Source: CAZEFK01 sp964511405
GTDB taxonomy: Bacteria > Pseudomonadota > Alphaproteobacteria > Elsterales > Elsteraceae
Assembly (NCBI GenBank): GCA_964511405.1
Contig: CAZEFK010000022.1
Span: 1 to 46,729, forward strand
DNA length: 46,729 bases
Reading direction: 5' to 3'
Shown here: in pieces, positions 8,189-16,863 of the stretch
Numbering within the stretch: position 1 is the stretch's first letter
How the letters are laid out: every line of letters begins with the position of its first letter
Made by a program: the position numbers and the translations under genes
Notes under the pieces: generated by a model
Seen by the model: the letters and a program-made list of their open reading frames with translations, nothing else
Database searches by the model: none
What the model was told of the DNA's origin: nothing

Positions 8189-9259
8189 ATGAGCGGCAGA
8201 GTGCAGGGCGGTATGCGGGGGATGGGCTGGCTGGCGCTGGTATCAGGGCTGGGCCTGGCCGCCTGGGCGGCGCCGGCCGCGGCACAGGATAGCCTGACCG
8301 TGGTGTCGTGGGGCGGTGCCTACCAGAAGAGCCAGCAGGAGGCCTACTTCAAGCCGTTCGTCGCGACCGCCAAGGCCAAGATCGCCGAGGAGGAGTACAA
8401 CGGCGAGATCGCCAAGATCCGCGCCATGGTCCAAAGCGGCAGCGTGTCGTGGGACGTGGTCGACGTCGATACCCAGACCGCGCTGCAGGGCTGCGACGAA
8501 GGCCTGTACGAGAAGCTCGATTGGTCCAAGATCGCGCCCAAGGACAAGTTCGTCGACGGCACGATCCTCGATTGCGCGGTGGGGACCATCGTCTATTCGA
8601 CGATCTACGCTTATGATGCCGACAAGCTGAAGACACCGCCCACCACCATCGCCGACCTGTTCGACCTGAAGAAATTCCCGGGCAAGCGGGCGCTGCAGAA
8701 GAGCCCGTTCGTGAACCTGGAGTTCGCGCTGATGGCCGATGGCGTCGCCCGCGGCGATGTCTACAAGCTGCTGAAGACCCCGGCCGGGGTCGACCGCGCC
8801 TTCAAGAAGCTGGACACCATCAAATCGCAGGTCGTGTGGTGGGAAGCCGGGGCCCAGCCGCCGCAGCTGCTGGCCAGCGGCGAGGTCGTGATGGCCACGG
8901 CCTGGAACGGGCGCATCTTCGATGCAGTCAAGAACCAGGGCAAGCACTTCAAGATCGTCTGGGACGGCCAGGTCCCCGACTATGACTTCTGGGTCATCCC
9001 CAAGGGCACCAAGAAGCTGGACCTGGCCTACAAGTTCCTGGCCTACGCCAGCGACCCCAAGGTCATGGCCAATCAGTCGAAGTACATCTCGTACGGCCCG
9101 ACCAACAAGGACGCGATCGCCAATATCTCCGAGGACATCCTGGCCGACCTGCCGACGGCCCCGGCCAACATGAAGACCGCCCTGGTCCAGGACTATTATT
9201 TCTGGGGCGACCATGGCGAAGAGCTGCGCAAGCGGTTCAACACCTGGCTGGCGCAGTAG
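8189..9259 (+). CDS. potD: Periplasmic substrate-binding protein, PotD-like
   Basis: 356 residues with a Sec signal peptide of about 32 residues ending PAAAQ. The mature start DSLTVVSWGGAYQKSQQEA is the standard opening of spermidine/putrescine-type (SBP_bac_8/PotD) binding proteins, and WDVVDVDT plus the GPTNKDA block near the C-terminus also fit. An ATG 12 bases upstream is rejected because GGAGG lies between them, correctly spaced for the start at 8189. It would deliver the ligand to the two permeases. Alphaproteobacterial members of this group bind varied cations, including opines and amino-acid derivatives, so polyamine specificity is not certain. Confidence 0.9.
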   Translation: MSGRVQGGMRGMGWLALVSGLGLAAWAAPAAAQDSLTVVSWGGAYQKSQQEAYFKPFVATAKAKIAEEEYNGEIAKIRAMVQSGSVSWDVVDVDTQTALQGCDEGLYEKLDWSKIAPKDKFVDGTILDCAVGTIVYSTIYAYDADKLKTPPTTIADLFDLKKFPGKRALQKSPFVNLEFALMADGVARGDVYKLLKTPAGVDRAFKKLDTIKSQVVWWEAGAQPPQLLASGEVVMATAWNGRIFDAVKNQGKHFKIVWDGQVPDYDFWVIPKGTKKLDLAYKFLAYASDPKVMANQSKYISYGPTNKDAIANISEDILADLPTAPANMKTALVQDYYFWGDHGEELRKRFNTWLAQ

Positions 9260-9281
9260 CACCGGCGGTCGGGCGGGCGCG

Positions 9282-10526
9282 ATGACCGTCGCCATCGGGG
9301 TCGGCGTCGCCGCCGGCCCGACCCTCAAGGCCCGGCTGAAGCGCGCGGAGGCGGCCCAGCGCCTGCGCGCGCTGATGCTGGTGGCGCCGCTGCTGGGCTT
9401 CGTGCTGCTGGCGTTCGTGCTGCCGATTGGGCTGATGCTGGTCCGCGCCGTCTGGGACACCGACGTCGCCACCATCGCGCCGCAGACGGTGGCGGCGCTC
9501 GCCGAGTGGGACGGCCGCGAGCTGCCCGGCGAGGCGGCCTATGCGGCGCTGGCCGCCGATCTCAAGGCGGCCCAGGCCAACCAGCAGGTCGGGGTCCTGG
9601 GCAAGCGTATCAACTACGAGATCCCGGGCGCGCGCAGCCGGGTGATCGCATCCGCCCGCCAGGCCGTCCGCCTGCGCCAGAGCCCGTACAAGGCGGCGCT
9701 GATCGAGGCCGAACCGCTGTGGGGCGAGCGCGAGATCTGGGCGGTGCTGAAGCGCGCGGCCCATCCGCTGACGCCGTTCTATCTGCTGGCGGCCATGGAC
9801 CTGCATATCGACGCCGACGGCGCGCTGGCCGCCGTTGCCGCCGATCAGGCGGTGTTCCGCGCGGTGTTCGTGCGCACCCTGTGGATCGCCGGCCTGGTCA
9901 CGCTGACGACCCTGGCCCTGGGCTTCCCGGTCGCCTTCCTGCTGGCGAGCCTGCCGCCGCGCACCGCCAACCTGCTGATGATCCTGGTGCTGCTGCCGTT
10001 CTGGACGTCGCTGCTGGTGCGCACCACGGCCTGGGTGGTGCTGCTGCAGACCAACGGCCCGATCAACGACGTCCTGCTGGCGCTGGGCCTGATCGGCGAG
10101 CGGCTGCAGCTGATCTTCCAGCGCTCGGGCACGCTGGTCGCCATGACCCACATCCAGCTGCCCTTCACGATCCTGCCGATCTACAGCGTGATGCGCGGCA
10201 TTCCGGGCGGGCTGACGCGCGCGGCGCGCTCGCTCGGCGCCTCGCCGTTCACGGCGTTCCGCCGCGTGTACCTGCCCCTGACCCTGCCCGGGGTCGGCGC
10301 CGGCTGCCTGCTGACCTTCATCCTCAGCCTGGGCTACTACATCACGCCGGCGCTGGTCGGCGGTCCCAGTGACCAGATGGTCAGCGGCTTCGTCGCCCAG
10401 TACATGAACCGCGAGCTGAACTGGGGCATGGCCTCGGCGCTGGGCGCGGTGCTGCTGATCGCGACCCTGATCATCTACGGCGTCTATGCCCGACTGATCG
10501 GCGCCGACCGCATGCGGCTCGGCTGA
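9282..10526 (+). CDS. potB: ABC transporter permease, PotB-like with long periplasmic insertion
   Basis: 414 residues, about 120 more than E. coli PotB. After the first membrane segment (about 35-58, APLLGFVLLAFVLPIGLMLV) comes a soluble stretch of about 140 residues rich in Ala, Arg and Glu, then five further membrane segments and the EAA loop (SLGASPFTAFRRVYLPLTLPG). This enlarged first loop is a known form among alphaproteobacterial permeases of this family and probably contacts the binding protein. The start has only a weak ribosome site, but the ATG 22 bases after potD is the first one in frame with the conserved part. Confidence 0.9.
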   Translation: MTVAIGVGVAAGPTLKARLKRAEAAQRLRALMLVAPLLGFVLLAFVLPIGLMLVRAVWDTDVATIAPQTVAALAEWDGRELPGEAAYAALAADLKAAQANQQVGVLGKRINYEIPGARSRVIASARQAVRLRQSPYKAALIEAEPLWGEREIWAVLKRAAHPLTPFYLLAAMDLHIDADGALAAVAADQAVFRAVFVRTLWIAGLVTLTTLALGFPVAFLLASLPPRTANLLMILVLLPFWTSLLVRTTAWVVLLQTNGPINDVLLALGLIGERLQLIFQRSGTLVAMTHIQLPFTILPIYSVMRGIPGGLTRAARSLGASPFTAFRRVYLPLTLPGVGAGCLLTFILSLGYYITPALVGGPSDQMVSGFVAQYMNRELNWGMASALGAVLLIATLIIYGVYARLIGADRMRLG

Positions 10527-10528
10527 CC

Positions 10529-11356
10529 ATGGCGCTTCCCGCCTACGCCACCCCGGCCGAGCGCGTCTGGCATGTCGCGCTCCGGCTGATCGTCGGCGCC
10601 GTCCTGGCGTTCCTGATGCTGCCGATCCTGGTGGTCATCCCGCTCTCGTTCAATTCCGAGCCGTTCTTCAACTTGCCGATGCCGGGGCTGTCGCTGCGCT
10701 GGTACCAGGACTTCCTGGCCTCCGACCGCTGGTTGCCGTCCCTCGCCAACAGCCTGGTGGTGGCGACCGCCACCACGCTGCTGGCGACGACGCTGGGCAC
10801 GCTGGCGGCGCAGGGGCTGAACCGCCGCAGCGTGCCGTTGCGCGGGCTGATCATGGGCTTGCTGATCTCGCCGATGATCGTGCCCGTGGTGATCACCGCG
10901 GTCGGCATGTACTTCTTCCTGGGCCAGATCGGGCTGCTCAACACCTTCCTGGGCCTGATCATCGCCCACACGGCGCTGGCCGTGCCGTTCGTGGTGATCA
11001 CCGTCGGCGCCACCCTGGCCGGCTACGACACCACCCTCAACCGGGCCGGCGCCAGCCTGGGCGCGCCGCCGCTGACCGTGTTCGTCAAGGTGACGCTGCC
11101 GCTGATCCTGCCCGGCGTGATCTCCGGCGGCCTGTTCGCCTTCGTCACCAGCTTCGACGAAGTCGTGTGCGCCCTGTTCATCGCCAGCCCCGAGCAGCGG
11201 ACCCTGCCCAAGCAGATGTTCAGCGGCATCCGCGAGCAGATCAGCCCGACCATCACCGCCGTCGCCACCGTGCTGATCCTGTTCTCGACCCTGCTGCTGA
11301 TGGCGATCGAGGTTCTGCGCCGGCGCAGCGAGCGGCTGCGGACGCAGCAGCCCTAG
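10529..11356 (+). CDS. potC: ABC transporter permease, PotC-like
   Basis: 275 residues with six hydrophobic segments and the EAA loop SLGAPPLTVFVKVTLPLILPG. The opening block FLMLPILVVIPLSFNSEPFF and LRWYQDFLASDRW are standard for PotC-type permeases. The ATG lies two bases after the potB stop, so the two are cotranslated. It completes the importer: ATPase, binding protein and two permeases, in the order A-D-B-C behind the DUF1989 gene. No terminator with a T-run is visible in the 34 bases before the next gene. Confidence 0.92.
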   Translation: MALPAYATPAERVWHVALRLIVGAVLAFLMLPILVVIPLSFNSEPFFNLPMPGLSLRWYQDFLASDRWLPSLANSLVVATATTLLATTLGTLAAQGLNRRSVPLRGLIMGLLISPMIVPVVITAVGMYFFLGQIGLLNTFLGLIIAHTALAVPFVVITVGATLAGYDTTLNRAGASLGAPPLTVFVKVTLPLILPGVISGGLFAFVTSFDEVVCALFIASPEQRTLPKQMFSGIREQISPTITAVATVLILFSTLLLMAIEVLRRRSERLRTQQP

Positions 11357-11390
11357 CCAGGGCTCGGCGGCCGGACCAGTATCGCGGGCC

Positions 11391-12362
11391 ATGACTTGGG
11401 CCGTGTTCACCGCCGCCGATAGCCGCTACCGACCGCTCGCCGAAGGGCTGGTGCGGTCGATCCAGGACGCCAGCGATATCGGCGTCACCGTGCTGGATGT
11501 CGGGCTCGGCGACGCCGACCGCGCGGCGCTGACGGCACTGGGCGCCGGCATCGTTGCGGCAGCGGATCATTTCCCGACCGTAACGGCCGCCGGCGCGCCG
11601 CTGTGGTTCCGCGCCATGACCGCGCGGCCGTTCCTGCCCGCCTATGCCGGCGCCGACCGGCTCGTCTGGATCGACTGCGATGCCTGGGTCCAGGACTGGC
11701 CGGCGCTGGCGGCCATGGTCGAACGGCTGGACCGCGGCCAGGTCGCCATCATGCCCGAGCGCTGGCGCGGTGGGGTCCATCTGCGTTGGCACCATCCCGA
11801 GACCGGCCCCGGCGAGTTCCGCTCCGACCAAGCCGTGACCACCGCCCAGCAGCGCGCCGCGTGGCTGGCCGCGTTCGGCCCGGAGGTCGCGGCCCGGCAT
11901 GCCGGCCTGCCCTATTTCAACTGCGGCCTGTTCGTCGCCGACCGCGACCACGATCTGTGGCGGCTATGGCCCGACGCGCTGGCCGAGGCGTTCGCCCGCT
12001 TCTTCGGCACGGAGACTGCCGGCGACAGCTAGCGCCTGTTCGAGCAGACCGCCCTCAACCGAATCCTGCACGAGCGGCCCGGCACGGTCTCGGAGCTTCC
12101 CCCGACCGCCAACTGGTGCTGCCATCTCGGCCTGCCGGCCTGGGACGCGGCGGCCAACCGCTACGTCGACCCCGACAGCGGCGGCCCGATCGCGGTGCTG
12201 CACCTGACGGACCTCAAGGCGATCGACGTCATGCCTGTTGCGGTGTTCGGGACGACCGAGCGGATGCTCAAGACAGTGCGATATGACGAGTCGGTCTCCC
12301 CAGCGGCGGCGTCGTTCAGCATGCCGGTAGGCAACCCACCCCGCTTGGTCACGCCGCCCTGA
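11391..12362 (+). pseudogene. GT8-like glycosyltransferase interrupted by an in-frame amber codon
   Basis: The first part (11391-12032, 213 residues) reads like a glycosyltransferase of the GT8/GT-A kind: TWAVFTAADSRYRPLAEGLV at the N-terminus and the metal-binding DxD motif in VWIDCDAW. A single TAG at 12030-12032 follows GTETAGDS. The same frame then continues for 109 more sense codons to TGA at 12360-12362 with matching family content (RLFEQTALNRILHERPG, then VLHLTDLKAI), which is the usual C-terminal part of such enzymes. No frame change is needed. It is therefore either a recent nonsense mutation or a stop that is sometimes read through. The end overlaps the convergent chemoreceptor gene by 14 bases. 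The natural start at 11391 lacks a strong ribosome site. Confidence 0.8.
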
Positions 12363-14361
12363 GGCGGCTCAAGAACTGGCCGACGCGGTCGCTGAGGCCG
12401 GCCATCTCCGCGGTCAGGGTCTCGCCGTCGCCGCGCAGGCGGGTGGCGAGGTCGGCCGCGTCCTTGACCGAACTGCCGACCCGGCCGATCGCCGAGGCGA
12501 CCGTTTGGGTCCCGACCGAGGCCTCGGAGACCGAGCGCGAGATCTCCTGGGTCGCCAGCCCCTGCTCCTCGATGGCGTGCGCGATGCCGGCGCTGGTCTC
12601 GCTGAGCGTGCGGGCAAGGTCGGCGATGGTGCCGACGCCATGCACGGCGCGGCCGGTCGCCTGCTGGATCGCCTGGACCTTCTCGGTGATCTCGTCGGTG
12701 GCGCGGGCGGTCTGGTTGGCCAGCTGCTTGACCTCGGAGGCGACGACGGCGAAGCCCTTGCCGGCGTCGCCGGCGCGCGCCGCCTCGATCGTCGCGTTGA
12801 GGGCCAGGAGGTTGGTCTGGTTGGCGATGCCGCTGATCAGCTGGACGATGGTGCCGATCCGCCGGGCGAACTCGTCGAGTTCGCCGATCAGCGCCCGGCT
12901 GTCCTCGCTGGCCTGGGCCGCCTCGGCCGCCAGCTTGGCGCTGCTGCCGATGCGGTCGGCGATGGTGCGGATCGAGGCGACCAGCTGCTCGGTCGCCGCG
13001 GCGACCGCCTCGACGCTGGCCGCGGTCTGCTCGGTGGCGCCGCGGACCGTGGCGCTCTCGCCGTCGGCCTGGTCCATCATGGCCGCCATGTCGGCCGAGC
13101 GCGCGGCCACGCCGGACGAGTTGGCGGCGGCGCGATCGAGGGCCGACCGCACCGTCTGTTCGAACTCGGCCGACAGCCGGTCGAGCAGTGCTGCGCGCTC
13201 GGCCTCGCTGCGCGCCGCCGCCGCCTGGCCCTCGGCGGTCAGGCGCTGGACCGCCAGCGCATTGTCCTTGAACACCCCGACCGCGCGCGCCATCTGGCCG
13301 ATCTGGTCGGCGCGCCCGGCGACCGGGATGTCGGCCGCCAGGTCGCCCTCGGCGAGGCGGCGCATGGCGGCGATCAACCCGGCCAGCGGACGCGTCAGGC
13401 TGAGGCCGATGACCAGGCCCAAAACAGCGCAGACGATCACGATCGCGACGATCGCCACCGCCGCGGCGGTGCGGATGCGCCGCTGGGCGGCGGCCAGCCT
13501 GTCCAATGTCGCCTGGCGCTGGGATTCGGCCGTCGCCGCAAGCGATCGCACGTCGCCCGACAGCGCCTTGAGCTGCGCGTCGAACTGGTCGGTCGCGCCG
13601 AGGATCGCGGCCAGGCCGGTCCCCCAGGCCTCGAACGCCCCCTTGTAGCCGTCGAGGGCCGCTTGCAGGTCGTGCTTGTCGGCCTCAGGCAGGAACGAGC
13701 CGGCGATCGCCCGGGTCATCGCCGCCGCGGTCGCGGCCATCTTCTGGCCGGCATCGGCGATCGCGCGCTCGCGCACCTGCGCCTGGCCGATCCGCAGCTC
13801 GTTGTACAGGCGCGTGATCTCGGCCTCCATCGGATCGGCCGACCCGGCGATGTCGGCGACCGTCTTGCCGATGGCGTCGCTCTTGGCGGCCAAGTCCTTG
13901 CGCAGGCCATGGCCGTCGTCGTGGCCGACGGCATCCTGGGCGGCGTAGATTGCCGTTGCGAGCGATCGCAGCCCCGCCAGCCGCGCGCCGAGGGTCGCCA
14001 GCCGCTCCGAGGCGGCGGCCTGGATATCGGCGGCCTTCAGAGCCTGGAAGGCGGCGTCGGCCGCGTCGAGGGCGCCCTCGAGCGCCGGTTTGGCTTGATC
14101 AGGAGCAAGCTGCCCCAGGCGGCTCGAGGTCAGCTCGGTCGCGGTGGCCGCATCAAGCAGGCCGTTCGCCGCCGCGGACAGCTCGGAGAAGATGCGGCTG
14201 CGCTGGGTCGCCGCGTCGACCGCGCGCTGGCCCCGCCACTGGACCACCCCCACCAGCACCAGGCCGATCAGGGGCAGGACCGTCAGCAAGCCGATGCGTT
14301 GGCGGATGGACAGGGTCCAACCCGGCTTGTGGGACGGACCGCGCTCGTCTGACGCTGCCAT
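12349..14361 (-). CDS. Methyl-accepting chemotaxis protein
   Basis: 670 residues. TM1 at about 26-44, a long helical periplasmic region (about 45-300) of the four-helix or HBM kind, TM2 at about 305-327, HAMP (about 328-380, beginning LTRPLAGLIAAMRRLAEGDL) and a cytoplasmic signalling domain with the highly conserved hairpin tip GIANQTNLLALNATIEAARA at about 505-525. There is no C-terminal CheR-docking pentapeptide. GGGAGG lies just upstream of the ATG. The ligand is unknown; HBM-type sensors can bind organic acids. Its last 14 bases overlap the end of the broken glycosyltransferase on the other strand. Confidence 0.93.
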   Translation of the reverse strand: MAASDERGPSHKPGWTLSIRQRIGLLTVLPLIGLVLVGVVQWRGQRAVDAATQRSRIFSELSAAANGLLDAATATELTSSRLGQLAPDQAKPALEGALDAADAAFQALKAADIQAAASERLATLGARLAGLRSLATAIYAAQDAVGHDDGHGLRKDLAAKSDAIGKTVADIAGSADPMEAEITRLYNELRIGQAQVRERAIADAGQKMAATAAAMTRAIAGSFLPEADKHDLQAALDGYKGAFEAWGTGLAAILGATDQFDAQLKALSGDVRSLAATAESQRQATLDRLAAAQRRIRTAAAVAIVAIVIVCAVLGLVIGLSLTRPLAGLIAAMRRLAEGDLAADIPVAGRADQIGQMARAVGVFKDNALAVQRLTAEGQAAAARSEAERAALLDRLSAEFEQTVRSALDRAAANSSGVAARSADMAAMMDQADGESATVRGATEQTAASVEAVAAATEQLVASIRTIADRIGSSAKLAAEAAQASEDSRALIGELDEFARRIGTIVQLISGIANQTNLLALNATIEAARAGDAGKGFAVVASEVKQLANQTARATDEITEKVQAIQQATGRAVHGVGTIADLARTLSETSAGIAHAIEEQGLATQEISRSVSEASVGTQTVASAIGRVGSSVKDAADLATRLRGDGETLTAEMAGLSDRVGQFLSRLRAA

Positions 14362-14453
14362 GCTCCCTCCCTTGCGCTCGCATTTTGAGCAAACGCTATT
14401 GCAGAGAGCAATTTCTCATCAAGTCGTTAACGCGTCAACGGCATAGCGCGCAC

Positions 14454-14484
14454 AAAAAGAGCGCCAACCCAAGGGCTGGCGCTC
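14454..14484 (-). terminator. Intrinsic terminator of the fumarylacetoacetase-family gene
   Basis: On the minus strand an 8-bp perfect stem GAGCGCCA/TGGCGCTC, extended inside by further G-C pairs around a short loop, is followed directly by TTTTTG. This is a textbook Rho-independent terminator 56 bases after the stop of the gene at 14540-15397. It insulates the chemoreceptor gene downstream. Confidence 0.85.
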
Positions 14485-14539
14485 GCTTCGTCCGATCAAT
14501 TAATCGGTACAGGCACGCAATGATCGAGCGCTGGCGCAG

Positions 14540-15397
14540 CTATCCCTTGGGCTCGTCCACCACGGGATTGCGCAGATGGCCGACATGGCCGATCTCGACC
14601 TCGACCGTGTCGCCGGCCTTCATCCACAGCGGCGGCTCGCGATAGGCGCCGACGCCCCCGGTGGTGCCCGTGATGATCACGTCGCCGGGCACCAGCTCGG
14701 TGAAGGTCGAGCAATAGGCGATCAGCGCCGGCACGTCGAAGATCAGGTCAGAGGTATGGGCGCGCTGGACCTCGACGCCATTCAGGCGCGTGATCAGGGT
14801 CAGGTTGCCGGGGTCGCCGACTTCGTCGGCGGTGGTCAGCCACGGGCCGAAGCCGCCGGTCGCCGGAAAGTTCTTGCCGGGCGTGAACTGGGCCGAATGG
14901 CGCTGCCAATCGCGGATGCTGCCGTCATTGTAGCAGGCATAGCCCGCGACATAGTCCAGCGCCACCGACGCCGGCACCCGGCGGGCGGCGCGGCCGATGA
15001 CTACGGCCAGCTCGCCCTCGTAGTCGAACTTCTCCGATTCGCGCGGCCGGACCATCGGCTGGTTGGCGCCCACCTGGGTGTTGGCGAAGCGCGTGAAGAT
15101 CATCGGCTTGGCCGGGATCTCGCGGCCGGTTTCCCGGACGTGGCTCGCATAGTTGATGCCGACGCACAGGATCTTGTCGGGATCGGGGATCGGCGGCAGC
15201 AGCTCCAGCTCGGCCAGCTGGCAGTCCGGCTTCAGGTCGGCCAGCCCGGCCGCATCGCCCAGCCGCCCTTGGGCGATCAGCTGCTTGAGGCCGGTGCAGC
15301 CGGGGCCCAGCCGCCGGCCCAGGTCGATGACGCCGCCATGCCCGGCCATTAGCCCGAAGCCGGTGGCGCCGGCGCGACGGAAGCTCAACAGTTTCAT
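14540..15397 (-). CDS. Fumarylacetoacetate hydrolase family protein
   Basis: 285 residues. The N-terminal small domain is followed by the catalytic FAH domain starting at ILCVGINYASHVRETG. The metal ligands are visible: Glu127 and Glu129 in DYEGEL, Asp158 in CYNDGS, with His86 after NY and Lys175 nearby. Relatives are ureidoglycolate lyase, fumarylpyruvate hydrolase, 2-keto-3-deoxy-arabinonate dehydratase and HHDD isomerase; the sequence alone does not decide among them. GGGAGGA lies upstream of the ATG. It stands alone between cysQ and the terminator at 14454-14484. Cytoplasmic; cleaves or hydrates a 2,4-dioxo or 2-oxo acid by family knowledge. Confidence 0.9.
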   Translation of the reverse strand: MKLLSFRRAGATGFGLMAGHGGVIDLGRRLGPGCTGLKQLIAQGRLGDAAGLADLKPDCQLAELELLPPIPDPDKILCVGINYASHVRETGREIPAKPMIFTRFANTQVGANQPMVRPRESEKFDYEGELAVVIGRAARRVPASVALDYVAGYACYNDGSIRDWQRHSAQFTPGKNFPATGGFGPWLTTADEVGDPGNLTLITRLNGVEVQRAHTSDLIFDVPALIAYCSTFTELVPGDVIITGTTGGVGAYREPPLWMKAGDTVEVEIGHVGHLRNPVVDEPKG

Positions 15398-15449
15398 GGC
15401 GGCATCCTCCCGATTGTTCGGGATTCTGTAGCAGCAATCCCGGGGCCCG

Positions 15450-16178
15450 TCAGTGGCCGCCTTCCGCCACGAACCCGGCATTGAGGAAACCGGGCTTGCC
15501 ATAGCGCACGCGGCGGCCGAACAGGTCATTGACCCGGCCGCCGGCCGCCTCCAGCACCGCCTGGCCGGCCGCCGTGTCCCATTCCGAGGTCGGCCCCAGG
15601 CGAACATAGAGGTCGGCCTCGCCGGCTGCGATCAGCCCGAACTTGAGGGCGCTACCGACCGTGCGCGTGCCCGCGACATGGCGGGCGGCCAACGCGTGGT
15701 CCAGCGCCGGCCCGTCGCGATGCGAGCGGCTGACCAGCGCGAACGGACGCTCGGACCGCGGCCGCACCTGGATCGGCTTGCCCTGACGCGTGGCGCTACG
15801 GGGGCCGGCGCCGGTGAAGGTCAGGCCCAGCACCGGCGTGTGCAGCACGCCCAGCAGCGGATAGCCACGCTCGACCAAGGCGATGCAGACGGTGAAGTCG
15901 CCGGTGCGCGCCAGGAACTCCTTGGTGCCGTCCAGGGGGTCGACGCACCAGAAGCGGTCGCCGACGGCACCCGGCACGCTTTCCTCGGACACCACCGGAA
16001 TGCCGCTCGGCGCCAGCGCCTGCAGGATCACCGCCTCGGCGGCGTGGTCGGCGGCGGTGACCGGCGAGCCGTCAGCCTTGGTCTCGGCCGGGGCGCCGCC
16101 CCGATCATAGAAGCCCATGATCGCACGGCCGGCGGCCTCGGCTGCCGAAACCGCCAAAGCGACCAGCCGCTCGGCCAT
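15450..16178 (-). CDS. cysQ: 3'(2'),5'-bisphosphate nucleotidase (inositol monophosphatase superfamily)
   Basis: 242 residues, full length for CysQ. Metal-site motifs are all present: SEES (Glu65-Glu66), DPLDGT at 80-85 and WDTAAG with Asp201. The enzyme removes the 3'-phosphate from PAP/PAPS in sulfate assimilation and stress physiology. The ATG at 16178 overlaps the TGA of a short upstream frame (TGATG), so its translation may depend on ribosomes finishing that short frame. The upstream frame is a remnant of another gene (16178-16267), so cysQ may have lost its original leader. Confidence 0.92.
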   Translation of the reverse strand: MAERLVALAVSAAEAAGRAIMGFYDRGGAPAETKADGSPVTAADHAAEAVILQALAPSGIPVVSEESVPGAVGDRFWCVDPLDGTKEFLARTGDFTVCIALVERGYPLLGVLHTPVLGLTFTGAGPRSATRQGKPIQVRPRSERPFALVSRSHRDGPALDHALAARHVAGTRTVGSALKFGLIAAGEADLYVRLGPTSEWDTAAGQAVLEAAGGRVNDLFGRRVRYGKPGFLNAGFVAEGGH

Positions 16179-16267
16179 CAGTCCGCCTCGGCATGGCGGC
16201 CGTGGCCGGTCAGGAACCGCTGGTCCCCCAGCCGACGCAGCGGCTGTCGCACCCCGAATTGAGTCAT
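16178..16267 (-). pseudogene. N-terminal remnant of a CoxL/xanthine dehydrogenase-type molybdopterin large subunit gene
   Basis: A 29-codon frame with its own GGGAG ribosome site. The peptide starts MTQFGVRQPLRRLGDQ and goes on RFLTGHGRHAEAD, then stops. This is nearly the classic opening of aerobic CO dehydrogenase/xanthine dehydrogenase large subunits (MTxFGxGQPVRRxEDxRFLTGxGRY). The rest of that about 780-residue protein is absent. The stop overlaps the cysQ start as TGATG. It is most simply the leftover of a deletion that fused the leader of such a gene to cysQ; it might now act as a coupled leader peptide. Confidence 0.7.
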
Positions 16268-16359
16268 GGCCACGCTCCCGGACGCCGGTTGTCGAACCGC
16301 GCCGGGATCATAGGGAGGCGCCGCGCCGCCGCCAACCGGTGGCGCGGGACTCCGGGCCG

Positions 16360-16728
16360 CTAGGCGGCCTGCTCGCTCAACTGCGGCCAGCGATAGCCGT
16401 GGCGCTGCAGCGGCCGCTGCAGCCAGTCCGCGGTCGCATGGAGATATTGGTCGAGCGTGGCGTCGGTGACCAGGCGCGCCACCCGCGCCGGGTCGATCTG
16501 GGCAGCCAGCACGAAGGCACAGTCACGCAGGTCGCGGTCCAGGTCCAGCTCGCCCGCGATGGTGCGCGTCGGCAACCCCCGCCGCATTCGTTCCGTTTGG
16601 TAATCGAGCAAGGCGTTGACGGCATCCTGGAGCGTGTCCGAGCCAACCCGCCCGGGGTCGACCCCGATGTGGCTCAGCAGAATACCCAGCTTGGTCATAT
16701 GGGATACGTCCCGCGGCAAGCCAAACAT
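16360..16728 (-). CDS. Small protein of unknown function
   Basis: 122 residues from ATG at 16728, with GGAGG seven bases upstream. It is helical in outlook and lacks a signal peptide or membrane segments. Visible features are LGILLSHIGVDPGRVGSD, a charged middle (GELDLDRDLRDC) and a C-terminal QYLHATADWLQRPLQRHGYR. No family is recognised. A promoter-like perfect TATAAT (minus strand, 16879-16884) inside an inverted repeat lies about 150 bases upstream. The gene is separated from the CoxL remnant/cysQ by 92 bases. The frame has ordinary codon usage for the region, and the upstream sequence is locally AT-rich, as expected for a promoter. Confidence 0.7.
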   Translation of the reverse strand: MFGLPRDVSHMTKLGILLSHIGVDPGRVGSDTLQDAVNALLDYQTERMRRGLPTRTIAGELDLDRDLRDCAFVLAAQIDPARVARLVTDATLDQYLHATADWLQRPLQRHGYRWPQLSEQAA

Positions 16729-16863
16729 CCATCGTCCTCCCGAAACGTCGAATACCCCGCCGTGGGCGGCACCCCGCCCATGCATATCGATCGTCGGCCG
16801 CTAGAAAGTATAAATTGATTTCTTGGCCAGTCGGCAAGGCCTAATCGAGCATAGGAAGAAATA

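Noticed and set aside
12505..14352. Long plus-strand frame opposite the chemoreceptor
   Set aside because: The minus strand encodes a textbook MCP; the plus frame is Gly/Arg/Asp-rich shadow sequence.
14398..14412. ATTGC-N5-GCAAT repeat before the chemoreceptor as an operator
   Set aside because: Arms of only five bases; chance occurrence is likely.
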